From NCBI GenBank assembly GCA_937907055.1, contig CALCTW010000134.1, positions 1 through 23,709 of the forward strand: a stretch of DNA of 23,709 nt, written 5' to 3'. Below the pieces are notes generated by a model, which was not told the origin of the DNA, made no database searches, and worked only from the letters and a program-made list of their open reading frames with translations. Positions 1 to 6,899 of the stretch are shown piece after piece. Position 1 is the first letter of the stretch, and each line of letters opens with the position of its first letter. Both the position numbers and the translations under genes were made by a program. This DNA comes from an uncultured Clostridia bacterium (lineage in GTDB: Bacteria; Bacillota; Clostridia; Christensenellales; Aristaeellaceae).

Positions 1-320
1 TGGAGATTATTTGGGAGAAAAGCCCGATTTCAGCAAAAGAAATCAGCTTAATTGCCGCTGAAACAATTGGATGGAATAAAAACACCACTTATACGGTAAT
101 CAAAAAGCTTGAAGCAAAAGGATTTATCAGACGGGAAGATCCGGGTTTTATTTGTACTCCGCTTGTATCTCAAAACCAAATGCAAAAAGTGGAAGCCGCC
201 TCTCTTGTCAAGAAAGTGTTTGGAGGTTCTCGCAAGGCTTTGTTTTCTGCTTTACTTGAGGATGAGCCTTTATCCGAAGAAGAAATCGATGAGCTGCGAA
301 AGCTGATAGATAACAGGTGA
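1..320 (+). CDS. BlaI/MecI-family transcriptional repressor, C-terminal part (5' end outside window)
   Basis: An open frame enters at base 3 and ends at TGA 318-320, giving about 105 codons. The translation begins E-I-I-W-E-K-S-P-I-S-A-K-E-I and contains WNKNTTYTVIKKLEAKGFI. That pattern is the winged-helix recognition helix and wing of the BlaI/MecI/CopY family (xxWxxxTVxxxLxRLxxKGxL). The C-terminal part, with SLVKKVFGG and ALLEDEPLSEEEIDELRKL, fits the family's dimerisation helices. BlaI-type proteins repress the operon they share with a BlaR1-type protease and are inactivated by cleavage on a cell-wall or beta-lactam signal. Here the stop overlaps the GTG start of the M56 protease gene (GTGA), so the two are likely co-translated. 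The family is well recognised. The actual inducer cannot be read from the sequence. Confidence 0.88.
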   Translation, partial: EIIWEKSPISAKEISLIAAETIGWNKNTTYTVIKKLEAKGFIRREDPGFICTPLVSQNQMQKVEAASLVKKVFGGSRKALFSALLEDEPLSEEEIDELRKLIDNR

Positions 321-1240
321 GAGTAATGTTGCAGGAAGTTTTCTATTGGATATTCAATATGAGCATAACTGCCGCCTTGACAGGTGTGGTTATTATGCTC
401 GTCAGACTGATAAAGCGGATCCCGAGAAGGATTGCGGTATTTCTTTGGGTAATTCCTTTCCTGCGAATGGCGGTCCCTTTCGGATTGAACAGTCCCTACA
501 GCCTGATGTCGTTATTATCCAGAATCACCACAAAAACGATTGTTGTATACCAACCGACTGAGGACATTGCATTTTCATATATGAACAGTATAATGGCTGC
601 GAATTCATACTTTCCGATCACCTATAAGGTCAATATTTTTGAAGACATATTCAGCGTAGCCTCAGTGATATGGATAATCGTAGCTTTGTCTGTCCTTCTG
701 ATGTTAGTAGTTACTTATCTGACAACGATGTTGGAAATCAAAGATTCCACACATTTTAGAGACAATATTTATCTTTCGGAAAAGGTTGTATCTCCTGCTG
801 TATATGGAATTGTAAACCCCCAAATTATCTTACCGATGTCCTATAAAGACAGAGATATCGACCTTGTTGTTCTTCACGAAAAAACGCATATTCACAGTAT
901 TGATAATTTATGGCGAATGGTTGCGTTTGTGATCACAGCGGTGCATTGGTTTAATCCACTTTGCTGGATTTTCCTAAAATGCTTTCTCACAGATCTTGAA
1001 TTGTCCTGCGATGAGCGTGTCCTTTCAAAATTGGGAACAGACCGGGCAAAGGAATATGCACTGTCATTGTTAGAAAGTAGGCAAGGTACAACTGTATTTG
1101 CTTCTGCTTTCGGTGGAGCAAAAATACGCACAAGAATAGAAAACATACTGTCTTTTAAGAAGATGACGTGGTTCTCGCTCACGGTTTTTATTGCGCTGAT
1201 TGGTGCTATATTCTATGTCTTACTTACAAATGCAGGGTGA
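317..1240 (+). CDS. M56-family (BlaR1/MecR1-like) membrane metalloprotease, sensor of the BlaI system
   Basis: This 307-residue membrane protein has the M56 topology. Two N-terminal hydrophobic segments (about residues 8-30 and 40-56) precede a spacer, then another around 112-138, the protease domain, and a last segment near 283-303. The zinc motif HEKTH (HExxH type, residues 187-191) follows VSPAVYGIVNPQIILP, the usual lead-in to the BlaR1 protease. The likely third ligand is E233 in LSCDERVL. It ends soon after the last membrane segment, so the extracellular penicillin-binding domain of true BlaR1 is missing. This is a short sensor protease whose ligand is unknown. It starts at GTG 317, overlapping the repressor stop; ATG 326 is a possible alternative. 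By family knowledge it should cleave or trigger cleavage of the adjacent BlaI-type repressor. Confidence 0.88.
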   Translation: MRVMLQEVFYWIFNMSITAALTGVVIMLVRLIKRIPRRIAVFLWVIPFLRMAVPFGLNSPYSLMSLLSRITTKTIVVYQPTEDIAFSYMNSIMAANSYFPITYKVNIFEDIFSVASVIWIIVALSVLLMLVVTYLTTMLEIKDSTHFRDNIYLSEKVVSPAVYGIVNPQIILPMSYKDRDIDLVVLHEKTHIHSIDNLWRMVAFVITAVHWFNPLCWIFLKCFLTDLELSCDERVLSKLGTDRAKEYALSLLESRQGTTVFASAFGGAKIRTRIENILSFKKMTWFSLTVFIALIGAIFYVLLTNAG

Positions 1241-1253
1241 AAGGAAGCTGGAT

Positions 1254-2234
1254 ATGAAAAATAAATCGTTTAACAGATATTATCTGTTTTCTTGCATTGG
1301 CGTTTTGATCGCCTCTTATTATCCTTTATCAATGGGCATCCGGGTCATTACCGATATGATCACAAGCGGCACGGTTATGAAAGAAAACTATCCGAAATAT
1401 ATCATTCCGTATACCCCGATTTGCCTTGCTGTTATTGCAGCTGTTCTTCTAATGCCGGTGATTATGAAACTCCTTAAACGCTTTGCATTTATCGGAGGTT
1501 CTGTCCTGGCAATAGGAACTTTCTTCGCTCTTGAAACATTGTTTGAGCAGAAGGTTGTTGTAACAACTGCGGAAACTGTCTCAAAACTTGAAGACTGGCA
1601 AATGTTTATGTGCTATATTCCGCCGGAGTCGCTGACGACCACTTATAAAACGCAAACAGCGGTCGATATTCTCATCGGTAACTATAATCCTGCCTTTAAG
1701 ATGCACTTTTATATAATATCCGTAGTACTGATTCTTTCCATACTTAACTGTCTGTATGGTTTTGCTAAGATGATAAAGACTGGTGAAAAGAAGCGCTTAA
1801 AGTCTTTGGTGTTACAATCCGTTTGTTCCCTCTCTTTTCTCGGACTGTGTATTCTTGCCTGTTTTACGGCATTCTGGAGAGACGGAAATATTCAGGTTTC
1901 GCCTTTATCTGCAACGCTGATGACAGTATTCTTTATTCTTTTAGGCGTAACGGTTGGCGTTTTTATCGGTTCGTTCCTTTTGGGGAAGAGCAAATTCGTT
2001 TCTGTTTGGATTCCGTCGATTGCCGCTGCTTTGATGACATTCCTTATGTACATCGGCGAAATGATCCTGCTAAACCGACATTTATATAGTTTTGGCACTG
2101 GATTTATATTTGACAGCATACCCGGAATTGTGTTTGCCCCAATAGATTTACTGGTAATATTGGCAACTGCTTGCATTACAGCTTTGATATTTGGCATTCC
2201 GAATGGTTGCAAGCACATCCAAAAGGAGGAATAG
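1254..2234 (+). CDS. Multi-pass membrane protein of the BlaI/M56 operon, unknown function
   Basis: The predicted protein has 326 residues and about eight hydrophobic segments (roughly residues 9-30, 50-70, 75-95, 150-172, 185-208, 217-243, 250-273 and 290-315). I chose ATG 1254 because AAGGAAG at 1241-1247 is well placed; longer in-frame extensions run back into the M56 gene and lack a ribosome site. I recognise no family. It lies 13 bases after the M56 stop, so it is almost certainly in the same transcript and may be the regulated output or a transporter-like partner. It is the only plus-strand gene here that ends in TAG (2232-2234). If TAG is read as sense in this cell, the protein would gain ten residues and stop at TAA 2262-2264. 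The AT-rich base use of this operon differs from everything downstream of 3210. Confidence 0.8.
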   Translation: MKNKSFNRYYLFSCIGVLIASYYPLSMGIRVITDMITSGTVMKENYPKYIIPYTPICLAVIAAVLLMPVIMKLLKRFAFIGGSVLAIGTFFALETLFEQKVVVTTAETVSKLEDWQMFMCYIPPESLTTTYKTQTAVDILIGNYNPAFKMHFYIISVVLILSILNCLYGFAKMIKTGEKKRLKSLVLQSVCSLSFLGLCILACFTAFWRDGNIQVSPLSATLMTVFFILLGVTVGVFIGSFLLGKSKFVSVWIPSIAAALMTFLMYIGEMILLNRHLYSFGTGFIFDSIPGIVFAPIDLLVILATACITALIFGIPNGCKHIQKEE

Positions 2235-2238
2235 TGTG

Positions 2239-2325
2239 ATGAAGAAGACATTTTTCAATGTTAAACAGCGGTTACGCTGGCACTTTGTTTTATGCTTATA
2301 TTCTCTTTGGGCAGGTGCGCTATGA
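2239..2325 (+). pseudogene. Short aborted ORF at the end of the BlaI/M56 operon
   Basis: ATG 2239 has an excellent Shine-Dalgarno (AAAGGAGGA, 2222-2230) but the frame closes after 28 codons at TGA 2323-2325. The peptide starts MKKTFFNVKQRLRWHF and then turns hydrophobic, like the first segment of a membrane or exported protein. About 45 bases later comes a strong terminator. The good ribosome site with almost no coding sequence suggests the head of a gene whose body was lost in a rearrangement, or a genuine small membrane peptide. A shift to another frame near 2322 would prolong it to the terminator. I have no family match. Confidence 0.4.
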
Positions 2326-2371
2326 ATACAAGCTTCCTTTGAACGTGACTAAAGAAGAACTCCATTGTTTT

Positions 2372-2421
2372 GCCCCGCTCGGAATCAAGATTTTTCTCTT
2401 GGCTCCGGACGGGGCTTTTTT
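2372..2421 (+). terminator. Rho-independent terminator of the BlaI/M56 operon
   Basis: The arms GCCCCG (2372-2377) and CGGGGC (2410-2415) pair, and the stem continues inward through CGG/CCG and TCAAGA/TCTTGG with two small internal mismatches. T6 follows at 2416-2421. It closes the plus-strand operon and marks the end of the AT-rich block. Confidence 0.85.
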
Positions 2422-2432
2422 GCGTTTATGGG

Positions 2433-2897
2433 CTATATTTTCGTAATCGGTATGACCGCCGTCTGTGGGAACCGCTCCTTTGCGGCTTGACGGACGATCC
2501 AGTCGCCTGCGGCGGCGAAGAAGAATCCACCCTTTTTATCGGCGTACACATAGCGGGTAACATCGTAATCGTCTTCACCGAGCGTGTAGTGAATCTCTCC
2601 CCAGTCGTTATTGTGGTCAGCGCAGTATTCATATACGATCTCTGTTTTCGTCTTTTTCGTGCGCCGCAGTTCTACGATGTGGATATATTCGTCAACGGCA
2701 AGATCTACAAGAATTTTGTCGTATGCCTTATGAACGATACGGTAAGCGGTATCCGGCGAAGACAGGGTATGCTGCAAGGCAAGGTCGGCGTATGCTTTTT
2801 TCTACTGGAGCAGCTTTACGGGAGAACCGTTTTCATCTTCTCCCATCTCAAAGATACCGAGACATTCTCTGCAAAAGCCGAGATGGTCGGCAATCAT
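2433..2897 (-). CDS. Hypothetical protein read through an in-frame TAG (recoded gene or decayed fragment)
   Basis: On the minus strand, ATG at 2897 opens a frame starting MIADHLGFCRECLGIF. After 31 codons it meets TAG (2804-2802), then continues in the same frame for 122 sense codons to another TAG at 2435-2433. With TAG as sense the frame extends to TGA 2387-2385, adding a short basic tail. The downstream part (KILVDLAVDEYIHIVELRR, then ADKKGGFFFAAAGDWIV) has protein-like composition. The TAG falls in a polar stretch (VKLLQ-TAG-KKAYADLAL). No clear Shine-Dalgarno precedes ATG 2897, and the frame stays open upstream to a TGA near the 2948-2977 inverted repeat, so the N-terminus may be lost. 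I do not recognise the family. Either it is another TAG-containing gene of this genome or a fragment with one nonsense change. Confidence 0.5.
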
Positions 2898-2947
2898 TGA
2901 ACGTTCCCGGATACATAAGAAGAATGTTGATTTCAAAGAAAAATCGA

Positions 2948-2977
2948 GTATTCATAAGTCAAATCCCTTATGAATAC
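2948..2977. repeat. Perfect 11-bp inverted repeat with 8-base loop
   Basis: GTATTCATAAG (2948-2958) and CTTATGAATAC (2967-2977) are exact reverse complements around TCAAATCC. There is no T-tract on either strand, so it is not an ordinary terminator. It sits upstream of the minus-strand ORF and could be an operator, an attenuator hairpin or a scar of a mobile element. Confidence 0.7.
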
Positions 2978-3000
2978 CCGGTATGGATCGGGCGGCAATG

Positions 3001-3060
3001 TGCTTAACGCCTGCAAATCGGCGGAACGACTACTTAACGCCTGCAAATCGGCGGAACGGA
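3001..3060. repeat. Two tandem 30-bp direct repeats
   Basis: The units 3001-3030 and 3031-3060 share an identical 26-base core that begins CTTAACGCCTGC and ends GGCGGAACG. They differ only at the first two and last two bases or so of each unit. They lie in a non-coding stretch of about 310 bases (2898-3209), which otherwise holds the inverted repeat at 2948, a small GATCGG/CCGATC hairpin near 3065-3081 and the promoter before the HAD gene. Confidence 0.8.
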
Positions 3061-3157
3061 GGGCAGATCGGTTGCCCCGATCCCTTTCGGCGCGGACGGC
3101 GCGAGGGCTGCTGCCGGGAACGCGGGGGAGAAGGGTGTAACACTTTTTCCGCGGTGG

Positions 3158-3186
3158 TTGTGATGCCGGATGAAAAGTGGTATGAT
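3158..3186 (+). promoter_or_regulatory. Sigma-A promoter of the HAD gene
   Basis: The -35 is TTGTGA (3158-3163), the spacer is 17 bases, and the -10 is TATGAT (3181-3186) with an extended TGG in front. GGGGAGG follows at 3194-3200 and the start codon is at 3210. Confidence 0.6.
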
Positions 3187-3209
3187 AGTATAAGGGGAGG
3201 TATGGACTG

Positions 3210-3977
3210 ATGATCAGGCTTGTTTGTTCCGATCTGGACGGCACGCTGCTGGAAAAGGGCGGCGTTCTGCCGGATGGTATTTTTGATGCGGTCCGCGCGC
3301 TGAAAAAGAAGGGCGTTCTGTTCGCGCCGGCTTCCGGCCGTCAGTATGATAACCTGCGCTCCCTGTTCGCGCCGGTGCGGGATGAGATCGCGTACATCTG
3401 CGAAAACGGCACGCTCACCGTGGCGGACGGGCAGAAGATGGGCTGCGGCTTTTTCCCGGAGGAGGTCGCGCGGCAGGTGATCCACGATATCCTGTCGCTG
3501 GATCTGCAGCTGCTGCTTTCCGTGCAGGATGCCTGTCTGGTGCTGGATACCGCGCCCCGCTCCTATACCGATGACATCGTTTACCGCCTGCGCAATACCA
3601 CCCGTGTCATCCATGATCCCATGATCTACGCGGGGGAGGCCATCAAGATCAGCGGCTTTGCCGCCGAAGGGCTGGGGGACCGCGCGCGGATCCTGCAGGA
3701 AAAGTGGCGTCCGGTCATGCATTGCGATGCCGTGGGCCCCTACTGGGTGGATTTTACCTACAACTGCAAGGGGGACGGCATCCGCGCCCTGTGCGATCAT
3801 TACGGCATCGCGCCGGAGGAGATCGCGGCTTTCGGCGACGCGCAGAACGACCGCTCCATGCTGGAGATGGTGGGTCATCCCTTTGTGATGGAAAGCGGCG
3901 ATCTGTCGCTGCTGAATGAGCGCGCCCGCACCAGCAAAACGGTGCTGGGCACTTTGAAGGAGCTGTTTGATCTGTAA
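3210..3977 (+). CDS. Cof-type HAD-superfamily phosphatase
   Basis: The protein is 255 residues, the usual size for the Cof/YbiV group of HAD class IIB hydrolases. These are cytoplasmic phosphatases acting on small phosphorylated metabolites such as sugar phosphates and FMN. Motif I is CSDLDGTLL with D8 as nucleophile and D10 as acid/base. Motif II is the A-P-A-S-G-R stretch near residue 40. A lysine in EAIKISGF fits motif III. The C-terminal GDAQNDRSML is the motif IV magnesium site. The start at ATG 3210 is chosen for GGGGAGG nine bases upstream; an ATG at 3202 closes at once. Substrate cannot be assigned from sequence. It ends in TAA about 105 bases before murC, with no clear terminator between them. 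Confidence 0.9.
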   Translation: MIRLVCSDLDGTLLEKGGVLPDGIFDAVRALKKKGVLFAPASGRQYDNLRSLFAPVRDEIAYICENGTLTVADGQKMGCGFFPEEVARQVIHDILSLDLQLLLSVQDACLVLDTAPRSYTDDIVYRLRNTTRVIHDPMIYAGEAIKISGFAAEGLGDRARILQEKWRPVMHCDAVGPYWVDFTYNCKGDGIRALCDHYGIAPEEIAAFGDAQNDRSMLEMVGHPFVMESGDLSLLNERARTSKTVLGTLKELFDL

Positions 3978-4082
3978 GCCCTTATAATACAGAAAAGAAC
4001 AGCGGTCTGTCTTCCGCGCGTTACGCGGCTTACATATTATGATTGATCATCATACGATTATTTTGAAACCGAGGCGAATCTT

Positions 4083-5486
4083 ATGCTCGAATTGAAGGAT
4101 TTTAAAAATTAGAGGATCCACATGATCGGGATTGGCGGCTCCTCCATGAGCGGTCTTTGCGAAATGCTGCTGACGGAGGGCTACACCGTGACCGGCTCGG
4201 ATAACACGCATTCCCACGCGGTGGAACGGCTGGAGGCACGCGGTGTTTCGGTCGTCATCGGCCATAAGGCGGAATCGGTGCACGGGGCCGGGCTGGTCAT
4301 CTACAGCGCCGCCATCGGCGAGGAAAACCCGGAGCGGGCGGAGGCCTTCCGGCTGGGTATTCCGCAGATGGAGCGCGCCGTGCTGCTGGGTCAGCTGATG
4401 CTGGGCCACGAGCATAATATCTGCGTTTCCGGCGCGCACGGCAAGACCACCACCTCCTCCATGATCGCGCAGGCGCTTGTGGAGGCCGGTGTCGATCCCG
4501 CCGTGCACATCGGCGGCCGTCTGGACGCCATCGGCGGCGGCAGCCTTGTGGGCTCCTCCCGCGCTTTTGTGGCGGAGGCCTGTGAGTTCCACGGCTCCTT
4601 CCTGCACATGTTCCCCACCCTCGCGGTCGTGCTGAACATCGATGAGGATCATCTGGATTATTACGGCGATATCGAGCATATCGAGGCTGCCTTCGGCGAT
4701 TTTCTGGCCCTCCTACCGGAGAACGGCATCGCGCTGGGCTGGGGCGAGGATGAGCGGATCACGCGTCTTTTCTCCCGTCTGCAGCAGAAGACCTGCACCT
4801 TTGGCCTTGCCGAAACGAATGATTTCTATCCCGCTTCGCTTTCCCTGTCCGATACCGGCTGCGGCATCTTTGATGTGATGCATGGGGGCGAAAAGCTGGC
4901 GCACATTGCCCTGTCCGTCGGCGGTGATTTTAATGTCATCAACGCGCTGGCGGCCTTTGCCGCGTGCTATCTCATCGGCGTTGAGCCGGATCAGATCGCC
5001 GCTTCCCTGTCCGCCTTCACCGGCGCGCGCCGCCGGGATGAGTTTACCGGCATGATCGACGGCGTGAAGCTGTATCACGATTACGGCCACAATCCGCCCG
5101 AAATGCGCGGCGCTATCCATGTGGCGCGCATGAAGCGTCCCACCCGCCTGTGGGCCGTCATGCAGCCCCATACCTACTCCCGTGTCAAGACTTTGTTTGA
5201 CGGTTATCTCACCTGCACCGCGGAAGCGGATATCACGCTCGTTACCGATATCTACGGCGCGCGCGAGGTGGATCCCGGCGACATCAACACGCCCATGATC
5301 ATCGAGGGCATGCGCGCGCACGGCATCCATGCCGTCCACACCCCCAACTTTGATGATACCGAGGCCTATCTGCGCGCTCACTGGCAGCCGGGCGATCTGG
5401 TGATCACGCTGGGCTGCGGCAATATCAATCTTCTCAATGAACAGATGCAGAAGCACGGTGATACCGTAAAGGAAGCAAAGGCATGA
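4083..5486 (+). CDS. murC: UDP-N-acetylmuramate--L-alanine ligase (Mur ligase family), with in-frame TAG at codon 10
   Basis: MurC adds L-alanine to UDP-MurNAc with ATP in the cytoplasm, the first peptide step of peptidoglycan synthesis. The N-terminal Rossmann motif MIGIGGSSMSG, the ATP loop SGAHGKTTT (about residues 116-124, K121), the central NIDEDHLDYY and the C-terminal DYGHNPPEM all fit MurC. With standard stops the frame starts at ATG 4122, cutting away the first strand. An in-frame ATG at 4083, with GAGG upstream, gives MLELKDFKN-TAG-RIHMIGIGG, matching the RIH-x-IGIGG start of clostridial MurC, if TAG (4110-4112) is read as an amino acid such as Gln. The full length of 467 residues is typical. 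ATG 4122 does have AGAGGA in front and cannot be excluded. The stop overlaps the next start (ATGA), suggesting coupling. Confidence 0.93.
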
Positions 5487-6856
5487 GCAAGCGCTTTCTA
5501 TGCCTGATTTCCGGGCTTCTGGCCGCTTTGCTGCTTTTCGCGCCGGCGGCGTCCGCGCAGGGGGAATTCTCCTTCTGTCCCGCGTTTTTCGCGTTCGCGG
5601 ATCGCTATGACGCGGGGGAGAGCGTATCGCTCGCCCTGAGCGGCCATGTCAATAAGCTGCTCCCGTTTGAAGCAGAGGAGCTGGCTATCATCAACAGCGC
5701 GCTGGACGGGGCTTCGCTCACGCTCACTGCCGCGCGGGACGCGTCCGGCGCGTTCGCGCTTTCCCGCGGGGGGCTGCCCGTTCTTTCGTTCGCCTACCGG
5801 GATGATCTGGTGGCGGTCAATGATGAAGTATTGCTGCTTGGGCCTGTGGGGCAGGAGCAGCTCATTCCGCGGCAGCAGGCGGACCTGTGGGATTGTCTGA
5901 AGGCCATCCACGCCTCCCTGCCGCACATGGAGCAGGCGGTTTCCCTGCTTGCCCCGGTCAAGGCCGTTTCCGGCACCGTGATCAGCAATATCGGCTCCAT
6001 GCGCGAGGGGCGTGCCTACACGCTTTCCGCGGAGGCCGCGCAGCTTTTCCTGACAGGCATGTCCGCCCTGTTGCCGGAGGCATCGGGGATGGACGCGGTG
6101 AAGGAGGCGATCGCGCTTTGCAGCGCCTCCGGAGAGATCACCCTCACCTTTTATATGGATGCGCATGGGGATACGGTCTGCTGCGAGGGCGCGGGCCCGC
6201 TCCTGATCCGGGAGACGGATCACACCTTCCGCTTCCTGATCGCCATGAACGATACCGGCATCAATTGCTCCTTTACGGCATCCGCTGCTGCAGGAAAGGG
6301 GCTTTACCGCGTGGGCCTCAAGGCCAAGGTCAGCGAGGCCTCCTCCAGTCAGAAGGATCTGTCCGGTTCCGCGGAGTGGACGGTCCGCACGGATGAGGGC
6401 AAATATTCCCTCACTGGCGAAGCGGTGCTCAGCTCCCGCGCCCGCGCGGAGGGTGATACGCTGACCGGCCGTATCACCTGGACAGAGACGGACGGCGGCA
6501 CAGAGCGCGTTTATACGCTCAGGCCGGATCTGCTTTTTTCTGCGGATCAGGGGGCCGGCACGCTGTCCCTCACCCAGAAGAAGGGGGATACCACGCTCTT
6601 CAGCATGGATCTGAATGCTGTGCTGACGATGTCGCAGCCCGTGCTGCAGGACGCGCAGACGCCGAACCGCGTGGACGCGTACGCTTCCGAACGTATCGAG
6701 GACGCGCTGCTCAAGGCCTTCGCGGGGCAGATGGCCGCGCTGGATCAGCAGGATATGTATCTGCTCACCCACGCGCTCCGATCGGACGCGTGGATGGAGT
6801 CTACCACCGATCTGCAGAAGGTCTATTCCATTTTTGATTTCCAGGTGGAGGAATGA
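5483..6856 (+). CDS. Secreted protein of unknown function, coupled to murC
   Basis: This is a 457-residue protein with a clear signal peptide: basic MSKR, a hydrophobic core to about residue 22, and a signal-peptidase-I-like ASA-Q cleavage site near residues 24-26. The mature part is rich in beta-type alternation and polar residues with no membrane anchor, lipobox cysteine or recognisable catalytic motif. Its start overlaps the murC stop by ATGA, so translation is probably coupled. The next gene, 43 bases on, encodes another secreted protein of similar size and style, and the two paralogs beyond resemble it in layout, so this may be a set of exported surface proteins. I cannot name a family. 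Confidence 0.85.
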   Translation: MSKRFLCLISGLLAALLLFAPAASAQGEFSFCPAFFAFADRYDAGESVSLALSGHVNKLLPFEAEELAIINSALDGASLTLTAARDASGAFALSRGGLPVLSFAYRDDLVAVNDEVLLLGPVGQEQLIPRQQADLWDCLKAIHASLPHMEQAVSLLAPVKAVSGTVISNIGSMREGRAYTLSAEAAQLFLTGMSALLPEASGMDAVKEAIALCSASGEITLTFYMDAHGDTVCCEGAGPLLIRETDHTFRFLIAMNDTGINCSFTASAAAGKGLYRVGLKAKVSEASSSQKDLSGSAEWTVRTDEGKYSLTGEAVLSSRARAEGDTLTGRITWTETDGGTERVYTLRPDLLFSADQGAGTLSLTQKKGDTTLFSMDLNAVLTMSQPVLQDAQTPNRVDAYASERIEDALLKAFAGQMAALDQQDMYLLTHALRSDAWMESTTDLQKVYSIFDFQVEE

Positions 6857-6899
6857 TCACCCGGATTCCCGGGCTGTTGCCCGGAGAAGAGGAGGTCCT

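Noticed and set aside
2258..2446. Small plus-strand frame from 2258
   Set aside because: It has no ribosome site of its own and runs through the terminator hairpin at 2372-2421.
3001..3060. CRISPR array
   Set aside because: There are only two units in direct contact with no spacers and no cas genes.
4110..4112. TAG as pyrrolysine
   Set aside because: Pyrrolysine is typically found in methylamine methyltransferases. Here TAG is in MurC, a repeat protein and membrane proteins, at variable polar positions, six times in one gene. A wholesale TAG-to-Pyl code cannot be excluded without tRNA data but fits less well.
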